Source: Hymenochaete sp. R1
Taxonomy: Eukaryota > Basidiomycota > Agaricomycetes > Hymenochaetales > Hymenochaetaceae
Direction of reading: 5' to 3'
DNA length: 64,000 nucleotides
NCBI GenBank assembly: GCA_019400425.1
Contig: JAFREE010000080.1
Location: 1-64,000, forward strand
Each line of letters starts with the position of its first letter. Position 1 is the stretch's first letter. Under the pieces are notes generated by a model that was not told where the DNA came from, did no database searches, and saw only the letters and a list, made by a program, of their open reading frames with translations. Position numbers and translations under genes: made by a program. Shown here piece by piece: positions 32,733 through 44,914 of the stretch.

Positions 32733-35700
32733 TCATCGGGTTGGTATCGACGAGTCCATCGCCATGAACGGTCCAGCGGCAGCGCTTGACCGGCCCAAGG
32801 ACCTCGCAGTAGTTCGGCGCTTCTCTTCCCAAGCCCACAAAGCACGAAGTAGCTGCACGATCTTCTCTTTCTTTCCCTGTCTCACTTCGTTAATACTGAT
32901 GTTCCCCATCCGAACATCGTTATCGAGAAGGAAGTCAAAAAGCTTGAAAAGACCGTCCAGCCGGTCGTCTTGAGGGCCTGATGGGAAGGCTGAATCTGGC
33001 ACGGGTGGATCGCATGGTTTCCCTTTTATTGCTTCCGCGAGGCGAAAGAGAGCTAGTCCACCTGGGAAGGGGGCAGGCCAACACGAGGCCGTAGTTAGGG
33101 TTTGTGGTAAACTTTGAATTGGTGAGATGCGCTTACTATACAATTGATTTCCGTTTTCCGATACTTGAAGATGGGGTGGAAGGTAGCTGTTCGCCCAGCG
33201 AATCAATTCTGTGGGAGCTGCCGTCTGTTAACATTTACATGCGTGAATACGAGCCAAACCAAATTTAGGCATCATAGAAGAGAAGAATTTAAAGAAGCAT
33301 GATCGTTCAAAGGCGGTTCAAGCCACCAAAGTTAATATAACGAAGACCTACATTGTCTACAGGAGGGACACTTGCTCGCCGGGTTTCCCTCGTTGGCCGA
33401 GAAGGCGCAGGAGCGGACTTGGATTGCGGAATGATGGATAGCTTATCCTGAGATATTTCTGGTAATGGCTCCAAGGAGCTGAACAGATTGTCGTCTAATC
33501 GCGGGGGTTTATCAGAAATTCCGCCATCTTGGTCCTTGGTGAGGCCCATGAGAATACGTGCATCACGAGTAGAAAGCTGGTTCGGATTTTCGCGCCGGAG
33601 AGCTTTTTGAGTCGCTGCACGTTGTGTTGGAGAAGGTGGTCGCGGCGCTGGGTTCATGGTCTGAGCGACCGCTAACGGAATAGTCGGGATATTGCATGAC
33701 GAGATGACGGGTTCTGAGGAACAACGCAGTTCAGCGACATACGAAAACAAATATTCGCAGGGCAACTTACTGGTGTAATCACGACCGATAGTTGCTTTCA
33801 TCAAGGCTTTCATCCACTCCCTTACGATGCTTGACTCGTCAGAACTGAAGAAATGGGTACGCTCCGAATTATGTATGAGCCGGAATCCATATTTGCCAGG
33901 ATTGATGTTCTCATCCACAATGACCTTATATCCAATGATGTTGATGTACCCCTTGATCCTCGTTTCCTGTGATTGGTTTATCAGCACCGGGAAAAAACAC
34001 AAAGATGTCAAAATCTCACCGCTTTGCTGTTACTCCGGAGGTAGTAAAGATGAGGCCCCTTCAGTACGAAATAACGCATCTTCCAAGTGTTGTAGTGTTC
34101 GCCCTTCTTTCTTAGCCATCCGTTGTGATCCGGTGCACCAATCTGCTCGAGAACGCTCATTCCAGCCTTGAAATCAGGGGACAACCCAGGCACGGTGGGT
34201 GTTTCGACAGTTGATGAGGTTCGTTTTCGTAGAACGCGCGCATCTGGTGCATCCTTCTCATCGCTCTTCTTGGGAGAGCCTTCAGCGCCTGGTATCTGAG
34301 ACTTAGCGCTGGCTTTCCTGCCTCCTGACATGAAGAGTCGAGATGCACTTCGCCCTTGCTTCTCCGCGTGGATGTCCTCGTATCTGAAAGCGATGAGAAC
34401 ATACAAATCAGAATTCAAAAGAGAGCCACATACGAAGACTGAACCCTCGGAGCAGGCTTTCGTGACCTCGATATCGAGATACTTCCTCCAAACAAGCTGA
34501 GACGTTCGGTAGTCCGGTTCGCGTCAACAGACCGTTTCCTTCGCTGATGACCCTTAACACTTCCATCTTCGGTCGACACACGTTTCGTTGATGGACTTCC
34601 AGGCACGCTCGTTGACACTGAAATTGGTGTTGTCGGCCCAAGGTGCTCCTTCGAGTTGCCGCTGAAGCTATCTTTAGGCTCCGAGTGTTGAGAACCCGAG
34701 GATTGTCCGAAAAGTCGGCGTCTTCTACTACGTGCGTCGAGAGCACGCGTGGATTCAGTCTGACGCAACGTGAGCTCCAAGATATCTAATTCTGAATAAG
34801 AAACAAATAACTTACGTCACTAAGCGCAGCTCGATCTTCTCCGTCATGCAACTGAGGCGAAAACTTGGCTGATTTATTTTTCAGCGAATTGTTGCTTGGC
34901 GAGAGGTTCAAGTATGCAGGTCGATTTTTCTTGTACAAATAATCAGTACAATTTCCCCCCTAAGACTCGGGTATAACTAGCTCACCGTCCTTGCTCCGTT
35001 CAAATCTTCATTAGACACGATACCACCATTCGCCCCAATCCCGAGACCCAGTCCCGAGCTCCCATTTGTGGAGTTGTTTGCCGTCGACGAATCAGGGTCA
35101 TGGCTCGTGTCGCTAACGCGTACAAAAGAGCCAGGATCCGAGTCCCGACGCATGTTGCCGAAGGCAGGCGTTCCAGCAACGTCGCCAGTATGCGGAGGAG
35201 ATTCGGGGCTCAAGATTGATCCCAGAGCTAAAGGACTTCGCAGTGATTGATGCGAACCTAATATAGATGTGCTCTGGGAGATCGTGCGTTGATGTGGCTG
35301 GGCCAGTTGCGATGGAGAGGAGGGAGGTCGGCGAAGTTCTGCGATTTCTTTCGCGATGCGTGTCCGTTTGCCGAATGCATGGATCTCGAGTTCTGTCTTC
35401 AGAAGATTGGCGTCAAGTTCCAAAAGAACATCTCCAGTAATTTCATGTTCTAGGAACCAAGATAAGCACTTTTTTTGGCGTATCTTGAGAAAGAAAAAAT
35501 AAGTTACCGATGAACTTCTCGCAAACACTGTCATCAAAGCTTTTGCTCCTTGCCCATTCTACGACATCGTCGACGGTCCATTCTGACGGAGGAGCTCTGG
35601 GCATACTCGAAGACGTTCCAGCATGAGAAGTCGATGGTGACGAAAGAGGTTGGCCTGAGTCCTTGCGTCCAGTACCCGGAGCAGTCGAAGGACGTTTTGT

Positions 35701-36872
35701 AGCATTTGAGCTTTCCTTGGTAAATGACTATAGGACTCGCTCAGCGGCCAGATGTATATTTCCAGAAGAATAGAATACTGACCCTCAAAGGGCTCTCAAC
35801 CACAGGTTGGAACGCTTTTGGTGACGAGGTGCCGTTCACAGAGGGACTGCTGGTCATGGCTTTCGGCTGAGCTGCTGTGAACGATGTTTGGCGAGCCGTC
35901 TCCGGAGGAGGTTCAATTATAGAATTAAAACTCCGAGGGCTCGAGAGATCTGTTCGCGAGCGATCTGCCTGGGACTTTGCGATCTTCGGCGTCGTAGGCC
36001 GTCCATTCTCTCTAAGCAGCTGCAGTGGTACTTGGTCTTCGTCTTCATCCACCTCGGAGATGTGATCGTGTTCTCGGTGCCCGAAAGGTGCGTCAGTTGA
36101 CAAATCGGGCTCGTGTTCGTCCTCACTCTCGTCACTTAATTCGAAACTGATTGGAGGTGCTGGTTCATGATCGTTAAGAATAGGCGCATGCCTGCGCAGC
36201 TCTTCGTCATAAGCTTCCTGCTCCTTCCGTAATAGCTCCTGCTGCATACGGGCCTTTTCCGCAAGGTTACTACGGGCACCCTTGTGCCATGCTTCGGTAT
36301 TCTCGTCATTGGATTGCACACCTCCTTCAGTGTCTGTCTCACGATCTGTGTCGGTTGCGTGGGTACTTGAGAAAGTGAAGCTGCCGTTCCCATCCCTATT
36401 GCTTCGACCCAACTGTTCGATAGCCTCCTGAACATCCGTCATGGTTGCTCGCATAACACCTTCGTTGATTTCCGTAGACTGCTTTCCGTTCGGAGTCGCG
36501 GTTGTGCTATTCTTCTCTTCGTTGACGTTCTGTAAATGCGGCTCCGGGAACCCAGAGGGGACAGGTTGATCTCCAGCTTGTGGCGTTGGTTGCGATTGCG
36601 ACTCATTGGGGTCTTCGGTGGTGTAGCTTTGCGGGAAGAGCCCTATCTTTCCGAACAAGTTTTTACCCTGCAATATTCGACGAAAGCGCGGCGAGAAGAA
36701 ACTCAGCGAACATAGCATGGCAAAGGGAAGAAGCAAGGAAACGAACCTGCCACCATCCATCACCATACATCTCATCCTTCTCAACTACTTCAATGCGATC
36801 ACCCGCACTAAACGCGATCTCGTCATCATGCTCTGGGGCAAAGTCGTGCAGAGCATAAACGTATTCTGGCAT
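32733..36872 (-). CDS. Boi1/Boi2-type polarity scaffold, SH3-SAM-PH plus CH-like tail
   Basis: Links Cdc42/Rho signalling and exocytosis at growing tips in fungi. Exon 1 (36747-36872) starts MPEYVYALHDFAPEHDDEIAFSAG, an SH3 domain that continues after an intron at GKNLFGKIGLFPQSY. Exon 2 (35783-36667) is a long disordered region. A SAM domain follows: PPSEWTVDDVVEWARSKSFD, then EHEITGDVLLELDANLLKTE across an intron. After Ser-rich linkers comes a PH domain (NGWLRKKGEHYNTWKMRYFVL, then ETRIKGYINIIGYKVIVDE and EWMKALMKATIG). The frame could stop at 33307, but a good donor at VDN and acceptor at 33230 join it to TAAPTELIRWANSYLP, then QLYS and, past a further 85-nt intron, GLALFRLAEAIKGK, a calponin-homology-like module ending at 32733. 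Confidence 0.88.
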
Positions 36873-38092
36873 CGTGTCTAACCACGATACCCGGCGCCGA
36901 ATCCAGACCCTTGGATATGTCGACTCAACGTGGTCCTGCGTTCCAAGCGAAATGAAGAGTTAATAATGATCCACAATAGTCCAGGGTAGATCAAACGGCC
37001 GCAAGAAAATGGGTGGTGTTGACCAAGAGATTGTCGTCGTCGTCGATTAAGAAGAAAGACGGAAGCTGAGAACCCGCAAACAAACTCGTGGTCTCAGGCA
37101 CCGCGACTTGTGAGAGAACGGGCTGCTTACAGAACGCCAATCCTCTTTCGAACTTCCAGGCAGCGCGCAAATTAGGATCCTTGTAAAACAACTTCGTCGT
37201 CGTCAGAGAAGTGGCGGCTGGCGAGAATGGCGACGACGACGAAACCGGAGACGAGAGGAGCTAAAGGTAAGATGGGCCGAGCTAAGAATGGCCTGACGTT
37301 CGTTGGTTAGTGGCGGGCTATCGTGGGAAAAACTTGATATTTTCGGAGTCTCCAACATCCTCAGCTCGGGCGGCTCAACTGCACTTTCATTTTTCTCTCT
37401 CTCATTTGATTCCGAGGAGTCAATGACATGTATTTTGTAGTACATTCATAGGCTACTTCAACTCCCAGTGTCACAGAGAAAGGGTTCACTTGACTATATA
37501 CGAAAACTATGATGATAACTATAGTTCTTGGTTGGTGGTACGGACTTCTCTACTTGTATTGCTCAGCAAGCTGTAGCTAGTGACGTATGAAGTCTGGCTT
37601 GTCCAATGTTCAGCCTGATTCAATAATCCGAACACGCTGTAAGACTTTCGAAAGTCCCTTCCCGCGAAGCTTGACGTTTGAGCCAAACCATGTAGTAGTA
37701 ATTGACATCTGATAGATGCTGCACTTCCGAAAAGACAATTAATTTCAAACTACTCTCAGTAAGTCGGCGTGCATCCTTGTCCAGAGATGCGCTGCACTCA
37801 CTACTAGCAGCTACATGTTCAATATTAATTGCATCAGAATATCGATAGCTTGAGTTACAAAGTAGAGCTTGGACAACTGGCATCTCCCGATTCTCCGTCA
37901 TGGTCATGGCGGACCGAACGCGGATATACGCATAACGTAATCAGATTACACGAAGGCAAAGGCGCGCACATCGCGTCTTTCAGTCATCTACCACCACCAT
38001 CTCGTCTCTTCTTCCACTACCCACTACCATCTCTGACCGTTTCGTGGACCTGCTTAAAAGCGAAGGCGAGCACCTGAACTGAGCTTAACGAT
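36873..38092. other. Divergent spacer between Boi and NEDD8 genes
   Basis: About 1.2 kb with promoters in both directions. Small frames on the minus strand (36991-37191, 37203-37445) lack domains and good starts. Confidence 0.45.
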
Positions 38093-38609
38093 ATGAGAAT
38101 CAAGGTCAAGGTACGTCAAGTGTCAAATCTGGCCGCGCCAAAGAAGGTGCATATATGCTGACTGTTGCCGCCGGTGCGGCCTTTGTAGACGTTGACGGGG
38201 AAGGAGGTACGCGATAGACTTCAAACGACACTTATGCGACAATGATAGATCTGACGCCTGAAATCTGGACGTGCGTCCGCTTAGATCGAGCTTGATATTG
38301 AGGAAGATGAGTCGGTGCGTTTGTTATGACCATGTCTTTTCGCTGTGACAATGATTTACATGTATTTGCCGATAATCCAGGTCACCCGTATAAAGGAGAA
38401 GGTCGAAGAAAGGTCTGGTGTACCGCCTGTGCAACAGCGGCTCATCCATGGGGGAAGGCAAATGTGCGCAATCATGTCTCTCACAATTAACACAATATCT
38501 CTGACACGCTTATTCCCATGGAAGGCCGGATGATAAGACAGCAAGTGAAATGAACGTCAAGCCAGGAGACGTCCTGCATTTAGTCCTTGCGCTCCGCGGA
38601 GGTCACTAG
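38093..38609 (+). CDS. RUB1: NEDD8/Rub1 ubiquitin-like modifier
   Basis: Ubiquitin-like protein conjugated to cullins to activate SCF-type ligases. Five exons, join(38093..38110,38189..38206,38285..38314,38381..38463,38525..38609), give 77 residues. The first three exons are 18, 18 and 30 nt and encode MRIKVK, TLTGKE and [10 protein letters not shown]. The rest reads [40 protein letters not shown] and ends LVLALRGGH, so one residue must be removed to expose the conjugating Gly-Gly. The MRIKVKTLTGKEIELDI start and the ALRGG end separate NEDD8 from ubiquitin (LRLRGG, QIFVKT). Its stop is about 250 bp from the stop of convergent CYP51. Confidence 0.95.
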
Positions 38610-38860
38610 TAGTCGCTTGCCACTTAGTAATGGGTGTCGGGCTAAGGCACGACGTCGGCAGAAGAAGCAATGGGTCTATATGTTTATTAGAATTGGTGCA
38701 ACAGAATGATATCACGTCAATGCTATCCGTGCTCAATCAAAGGTCACCCTCGCCAAATCTTCGCTCACTAGTGCTCAATAAACTTGTCGCCCATTTTTCA
38801 CTAGTTCTCCGGGAATGGGTAATCAAGGAATATACGGTAATAACATCGTATATCGCAAGT

Positions 38861-41009
38861 TCATTTTGACAGATTTCGCCTCTTCCTATAACTAATACTA
38901 CAAGGGTCCTGCGGCAGAACAATCATGGACTGCGCGTAATCGATAACAATCAGTATTCAAGCTCTAGGAAGCACGACCATGACTCACATGGTAGTTGTTT
39001 TCCGGGAACGGAACGTCCAATCGTAACTCAAGCTTTCGGATGATCATAGAGATCACCATACCAAGCTGCAAATATGCGAACTAACACGCCGATCAAGATT
39101 AATCAGTCATCCGAAACTCTCGATAACATTAAACGCCCGAGACTCACCTGTTCTCCAATACACCGATGTCTACCCGCTCCGAACGGCTGATACGGACTAT
39201 CCGTGCCCTTACTCACAGCTCCAAATCCGTAATCAATCTTCTCACCACCGACGTCTTCATACGCATTGAACGCCTGAGCAGCTATGCCATTTGGATCACT
39301 CCATCTCTTCGGGTCCCATTTGTAGGGGTCCTTCCAGATGAGCGGGTCCAACTGCGATAATCCAGGCGCTGCGACGACGTAATGCCCCGCAGGTACCACG
39401 TACGCGTTCTCGTTCGATCTGGACGTTGAAATTGGCGAGGCAAGAGTAGGAGGAACGGGTGTGTCGGAAATGACCTTGCGCATGAGACTGTGGATGGGAG
39501 GATGCATGCGCAATGTCTCGCGGATGACAGAGTCTAGCACCGGTAAGGCTCTAAGCTCTTCGTAGGTCATTTGACGGAAATCCCCTGATTGCCCGGTACC
39601 GAATCGCTCAACTTGTTCCTCGTAGAGTGCATGTCTAGGCCAACCGAGCGTTAGTGTCCGCCCTCAATTGCGAGTGAAATCACTCACCCGACATCAGGGT
39701 TCTGGGCGATCCTCAAAAGTGCCCAGGTCCCCGTTGCTGAGCTTGTATGCTGTCCGGCCATGAGAAGAGCAATCATAAGATGAGCTATCTCATGTTCCGC
39801 CAGAGACGTCCCATTCCTATACCGTTGTTGAAGCAAAGACGCGATGAGGTCGTGCTCATCCTATCAGGAGAGTTAGTTAGCTTATTGGATTGTACTGGGT
39901 TCATACACCACTCACTTCCGCACCGTGATTAGCTTGAGCTTGTCGTTTGTGGATGATGTCGATGTAGAAGTCTCTCATGGCTTTCTGAGCCCTGTCTCTC
40001 TTCCGGTATCTCTCGATTGGAAGATGCGGGAAGAACATATTCAAGGGCGTGAACCCTCCATCCAAATCTGCATAGTACCGTGCAAACTCCTTCGTCAACC
40101 CCTCGCGAACTTCCTTCCCCTGCAAAGTCTTCGAAGCCGTCAAGATTGTCATCTCGCTCAACATTTTCAAGGGATGGAACGCGCCCCACTCGCCCGGTTC
40201 CGAAACTAAAGCATCATTGGCCTGATGTTGGTAGACGCGGAAGGCAGGATCTGTATGGATAAAGGCAGTGATCTCGTCCTCCATCATACCGATGTAAGCA
40301 CGGAAATTTTCGAGCGTGAGTCCGGCCTTGATGAATTTCTTCTGCTCCATGAAGACGGCGTTGGGGACGTCGAAGATGACGTCGTGTCCAAAGACCGGGA
40401 CAGTGAGGTTCTAACGATTCAGAACGGACGTTAGCGCCGTTGGTATGATTAGATCCTAACAAAAGAACAGGCATCGGACCTTGTAGGCATCTTCGGCGTT
40501 CATATGTACGGGTTTCCCTCCAGTCACGAAGTTGTTTCCCCTCGGCCCCAAAGCGACCGTCATACGCCTTCCGAGAAGAACGAAGGTGAATATATCACCA
40601 TGCTGCAATATTTCAATGGCGGGACAAATATTCTTTATTGAATGAGACGCACCTTTTCGCGACACCTGCTCAAGAATCCGATGGGATCATTCCCGTACTC
40701 GATGGCAGAGCCGACAATGGGAAGCCAATGGAACACTCGTGGGGGTTGAGATGAATCGCCAGGGATAACCTATCCCCATTGCTATCAGAGCGAATCATCC
40801 TGAAACATCGTTTGGACCCTCACCTTTTGTGCGAGAGCATGAAGGAGGAGGATGACGAGAGGCAAGAGGCCTAAAGACAGAAGAGGGCGACTACGGATGA
40901 CATCCAGGATAAGGCTGATGTGTGAGGTGACATCATTGAGAGCTGATCCGTAGCCTTGGGTAGTGACGACGCCGTGTGATAAGATGGCTGTCGACGAGTT
41001 GAAGTCCAT
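38861..41009 (-). CDS. ERG11: Lanosterol 14-alpha-demethylase CYP51
   Basis: ER cytochrome P450 that removes the 14-alpha methyl group in ergosterol synthesis; target of azoles. Eight exons, complement(join(38861..38929,38988..39065,39148..39634,39688..39860,39916..40410,40480..40602,40653..40769,40824..41009)), give 575 residues, all in frame. An N-terminal membrane anchor (LLSLGLLPLVILLLHALA) is followed by PPRVFHWLPIVGSAIEYG, HGDIFTFVLLGRRMTVALG, the B-C region VIFDVPN then MEQKKFIKAGLT, the I-helix HEIAHLMIALLMAGQHTSSA, ExxR in VIRETLRMHPPIHSLMRK and the haem loop YQPFGAGRHRCIGEQ. The last exon adds SMIVLPQDPCSISYRKRRN. In the B-C region a Phe stands where fungal CYP51 usually has the Tyr known from azole resistance (C. 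albicans Y132). Confidence 0.95.
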
Positions 41010-42111
41010 TACGATGGAATGCGGGTGTCAATACGAGTAGGATATCAGAGCTCATGGCTGTTAAATATGGGCTCTTGTGCTCGAATAGTGAAGGTAGCGG
41101 GAATGTTTTTGGCTGTGACTTTGAAGACACGCGAAAGTGAGCCCATTTGATGAGGAAAATAAGCAGGAAAAGGCCAGAATCGGAGAGCTCGTCGAAGTGG
41201 TGCGACCTGATGATTTTAGCCGTCTCTCAACGGGTTCTCCGACACATAGATTAGCGAGCGAGAAAAATCGAGACAGTCTCCGATCCAAACTGGACGTGCA
41301 AATGGCCGGCTGAGTCGAGCTTCATAAAACCTTCCGTCCCGCCGAAAAGCAAAGAAAGCATGATGTTGCAGAGCAAGGTCGGTTCAGCCTTCTTGACGTC
41401 TCTATTTACCTCTGTTGACGCGTTGACGACGTGTCTCACTTCCCTCCCGCGACGCGACTCGTTTCGTCTCGAGTTCCCAACGTAACCTTACAAGCTTGAC
41501 GTTGTCTCTCGTCCACCCGCATAATACATGCTGCTCAATGATTTCCCAAAATTTACATGACAAGTTATCGAAACGGTTGACGCATATTGTTGTACATGGC
41601 CGATTGAGGAGAAATTGCGCCGACAATGCCAGTTCTCAGTGAATGGTAGATATAAATTTTCTCTCCGACTACGCAATCGCTAATGAGTATATTCGCCTAT
41701 AGGTTTTATCTCCAGATCCTGTGCATTTTCAGAGGCATTGTTTTCTTCGAGTACCTTTATGACATGCCAATTGCAGCCCTACGCCCTAGATTGCCAGCCG
41801 TTTGATCGCGTCTCCTTACGATCAGCTATGAGGCTGAACATCGACTAGCCTGAGTTTCAGCTACAAAACAGCGATTCCCTATCTAGTCGGCTTTGTGAAC
41901 ACAAGATCCCTTTTTTTTCTGGAATGCAGACTTCCGTCATCATCGCATATCACATCTTCAGGCTTTTTACAAGTCCCCGTTTCCACCATTCTCCGGTCTG
42001 AGTCGGATGCAACCAATCTCCAGTTCCCTATCATCATTCTTGGCATATTTTGTCTGTAAGTGTTTCTACCAGCGTAGAAGCATTAACGGTATGCTAATGG
42101 ATGCTAATACG
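41010..42111. other. Intergenic upstream of CYP51
   Basis: Holds the CYP51 promoter. No gene recognised on either strand. Confidence 0.45.
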
Positions 42112-42462
42112 ATGTTGAATAACTTGACTAATGTCCGACATATCCCCTTCCTAGTCGAGAATTGGCAAGAGCCATACCATCACACAGCGTGCATGGATTA
42201 GTCAGGATCAATATTCTACATCGTCGTATCGATTACACTGGTCTACGATTTGTGTGAGTACTCTCCCCTGTTTAAGTCTGCACACTCGTTGAAGAAACAC
42301 GCAACTTACCTTCGTTATTCTCCGTTGATTGTAATCTTATCATTATGTCAAGTATTTATGGGTACGTTCTTCTGGAGTTTAATAATTGTCTGTTACTGAA
42401 GTACTCTTGATTCAGTCCGTCCTGAGAGTACCAGTCAGGTTATTTACTGCTATGTGAGGCTC
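42112..42462 (+). pseudogene. Relic of a DUF6533-type gene, copy F
   Basis: Exon 1 can be followed from ATG 42112 (MLNNLTNVRHIP) to VSITLVYDL near 42253, but it has an in-frame TAG at 42199-42201. The 20-nt second exon (CTLVEE) has lost its GT donor, and the VKYLW exon has lost its AG acceptor. A fourth piece after 42420 resembles the P-(L/V)-x-x-x-K exon only weakly. Nothing of the remaining five helices follows. It lies 0.7 kb before intact copy G on the same strand and is best read as a decayed duplicate. Confidence 0.75.
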
Positions 42463-43146
42463 CGAGTGGAATTGATGCCTCTTTCCACTCTCGCGACTTG
42501 CGTTCAAGTTCTTCGCGTTCTTCATACTCCTCTCGACTTTTTTTCGTCCATCTACAATGCCACGACTGGCTTCTAACGAAACTCAATAAACAATAACCTG
42601 AAGCCGTTTGTGTCGACTGAAGTGCACGAGCTTCCAGGACTTATACGTCGAATGAATGTGAGATACCCATGGCGGCGGCTCTGCAAGAAGGGTGACACTA
42701 GTCCATCATAGGGATGCACTTTTTCCAAGCCATGTTCCCGCTGAACCAACGGCTGAAGAGATGATATCAAATTATACTTGTCTTTCGAGGATATCGGTCT
42801 CTCGATGACGTGCCGCTCGGTGCTCCGTAACTCCGCCCAGCCGTCCTACCACCCGATAAGATCGCGCAGGACTAATGGCGGGGCAAATCAGCAAAAAGAC
42901 GATTTCCTGGCAGATCGGCCTTGAATTCAATGCACCATATATTTTAGCCTTTTTCTGGAGTTGGCCGCCGCCTTCGAGTCGCAACTGGCTCCGATCACCA
43001 TCAGGATTCTTCTTTCTGATCAAAATCGCCGAGCTTCGGGACCTGGGGCAAGGAAGTTGGAATTGGTTATTATCGTCTGTTTAAAAGCAGCTCTGTGGTG
43101 GAAGCACTGTCACGTTGCTACTGGAAGCCGCCCGTTGGTAACCACC
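42463..43146. other. Spacer between relic F and copy G
   Basis: About 0.7 kb. A TTTAAAAG element near 43080 may be the copy G core promoter. No gene recognised. Confidence 0.4.
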
Positions 43147-44914
43147 ATGTTGCCCAGAACCTCCCTTGCTCTCCGGGACGTCGTTGGAGTGGTACCGTCA
43201 GACGAGGTGCATGGGTTGGTGAAGGTCAATTTGATACTAGGCGTTCTCTACACCATCCTAGCAACCGCGCTGGTATACGATTCATGTGAGTACCCTCCTT
43301 ATTGAAATAAGAATGTCTTTGACGTGCTTCAGTCTGCACGCTCGACAAAGAAGTAAGCAACTTAGTTTCTTCACTTCATCGTTGATTATAACTTTATCAT
43401 TACCAGGTCAAATATATATGGGTATGTCTCCCTACGTCAAAAGCTTGCTTTTATCGACATAATCCGATCCAGCCTGCCCCGCTGAGCTTCACCAAGATTG
43501 TTTACTTTCTGGTAAGCATTCTTATGGAATTCGTGCCTCGTTCCGCTCTTGAACATAACACAGAATCGCTATATGGGTATCGTTGGATCGATACTACAAA
43601 TACTCAGTGCGTTGGTGTACGAAAGTTTGGGTTTCAACAGTATGGAAACGCTCTATCGTCCCTACAGACGTCTGCCGCTTCAACGTTTCACCGCTAGAGT
43701 GCGTATATCATTTTACGACGCACACACTTGCTTATAACTCCTTACCCAAACAGGTGTAAGTTCATCGACGTCGAGATACTGGAGGCATCATCTAAATACA
43801 GGCCCCCCAATCTGTAGGCAAATTGTATAGGTGGCTTCCAAACATCTCATGTGAGTCAAATTATAATTTTTGTAGAAATTAAGGCCCTGGATGCTGACAG
43901 CGATATTAGACTCAACAACCGTCATTACTTTCGACTGTGAGGATTACAAGTCTTTCTTGACGAGGCTCTGACTTTCAAGAGTAGATGTCTTAACTATGCG
44001 GGTTCTGGCTCTGTATAACAAAGGTGCGTAATCGCTTTCTGCGCAAGTGCTAGTATGTCCCTAAGAAAAGGTTAGAAGCGAGATTTAAAACCATACTCTT
44101 CACCGTTCTGGGCCTCGAAGCTGTCGCGAAGGCCACTTTTATGATTTTCACAACAACTACTGATAGCAGTGAGCATAGCCCTCTTTTTCTTAAACAAGAA
44201 GGCATGCTAAGATCATCCTAGCGGAGGTCATTGTCCTGGCAAGGAATGTCACGTCGTGCGCCACCATGGATAAGCTTCCAGCATTTATATACATTATAGC
44301 ATGGTGAGGGGCAGATTTCTACTGCCAATTTCGATGCTTATCAATCTGTTTAGGCTTCTGCCTCTCGTATTTGGACTGTTTCTTTCTATATTAGCTTTAC
44401 TCAAAGTGATTACATTCTGGAGAGTAAGAGCCACGCGCGGTTCACGGCTCATAAAGGTTCTCATGACCGATCAGGTTCTATACTTATTTGCGTAAGTATG
44501 TTTCCCCTTCTGTAATATAATACAAGGCTCACCTCGAGAGAAGGACAATACTATGTTTCGTTTTCGCAATTTTGGGGGACGTAGTAGGGTTTCCAGCTCT
44601 TGAGGTGCAAAATGTGTTGGTCGTTCCGGGAAGTCCGACGCTCCTGTGCATACTCGGTAGCCGGATGGTTTTCAATCTCAAAGAAGCAGGGGAGGCGGGA
44701 TTCGACGAAGGAACAGATGTCGGATTTTATCACCCCGAAGTCAGCAGCATTCGCTTTGACGAAGTAAACGACAGGGGCGAACCGTGAGTCTATACCTTTG
44801 ACTTTTCTGTCGAGGCTGAAATTTGTCTTTGATAGCAATATCTTTGAATTGGTCGAAAAGAAGGTAGATATAAGCCCTGCTGGCGGGACACCTATCGCGT
44901 TCACTTTTCGATAA
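43147..44914 (+). CDS. DUF6533-type seven-helix membrane protein, copy G
   Basis: The start is ATG at 43147 (MLPRTSLALRDVVG). Exon 1 is 139 nt (43147-43285) ending ALVYDS. Next come the short VCTLDKE-type exon and VKYIW, then PAPLSFTKIVYFL and NRYMGIVGSILQIL. The sixth exon (NVCRFNVSPLE) is one codon longer than its counterparts. The 2-nt exon GT (43754-43755) is bounded by strong sites (AACAG and GTAAGT) and leads into CKLYRWLPNIS. Later exons give TTVITFD, MRVLALYNK, VLGLEAVAKATFMIF and LCILGSRMVFNLKEAGEAG, where one Phe of the usual FFNL is Val. The tail is Lys/Glu-rich and ends PIAFTFR, unlike the Ser/Gly tails of D and E. Confidence 0.86.
43754..43755 (+). other. 2-nt micro-exon of copy G
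   Basis: The sequence reads AACAG|GT|GTAAGT, the best flanking sites of the set. GA+G gives Glu and T+GC gives Cys. Direct joining reads GAG CAA ATT GTA TAG, a stop. Confidence 0.82.
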
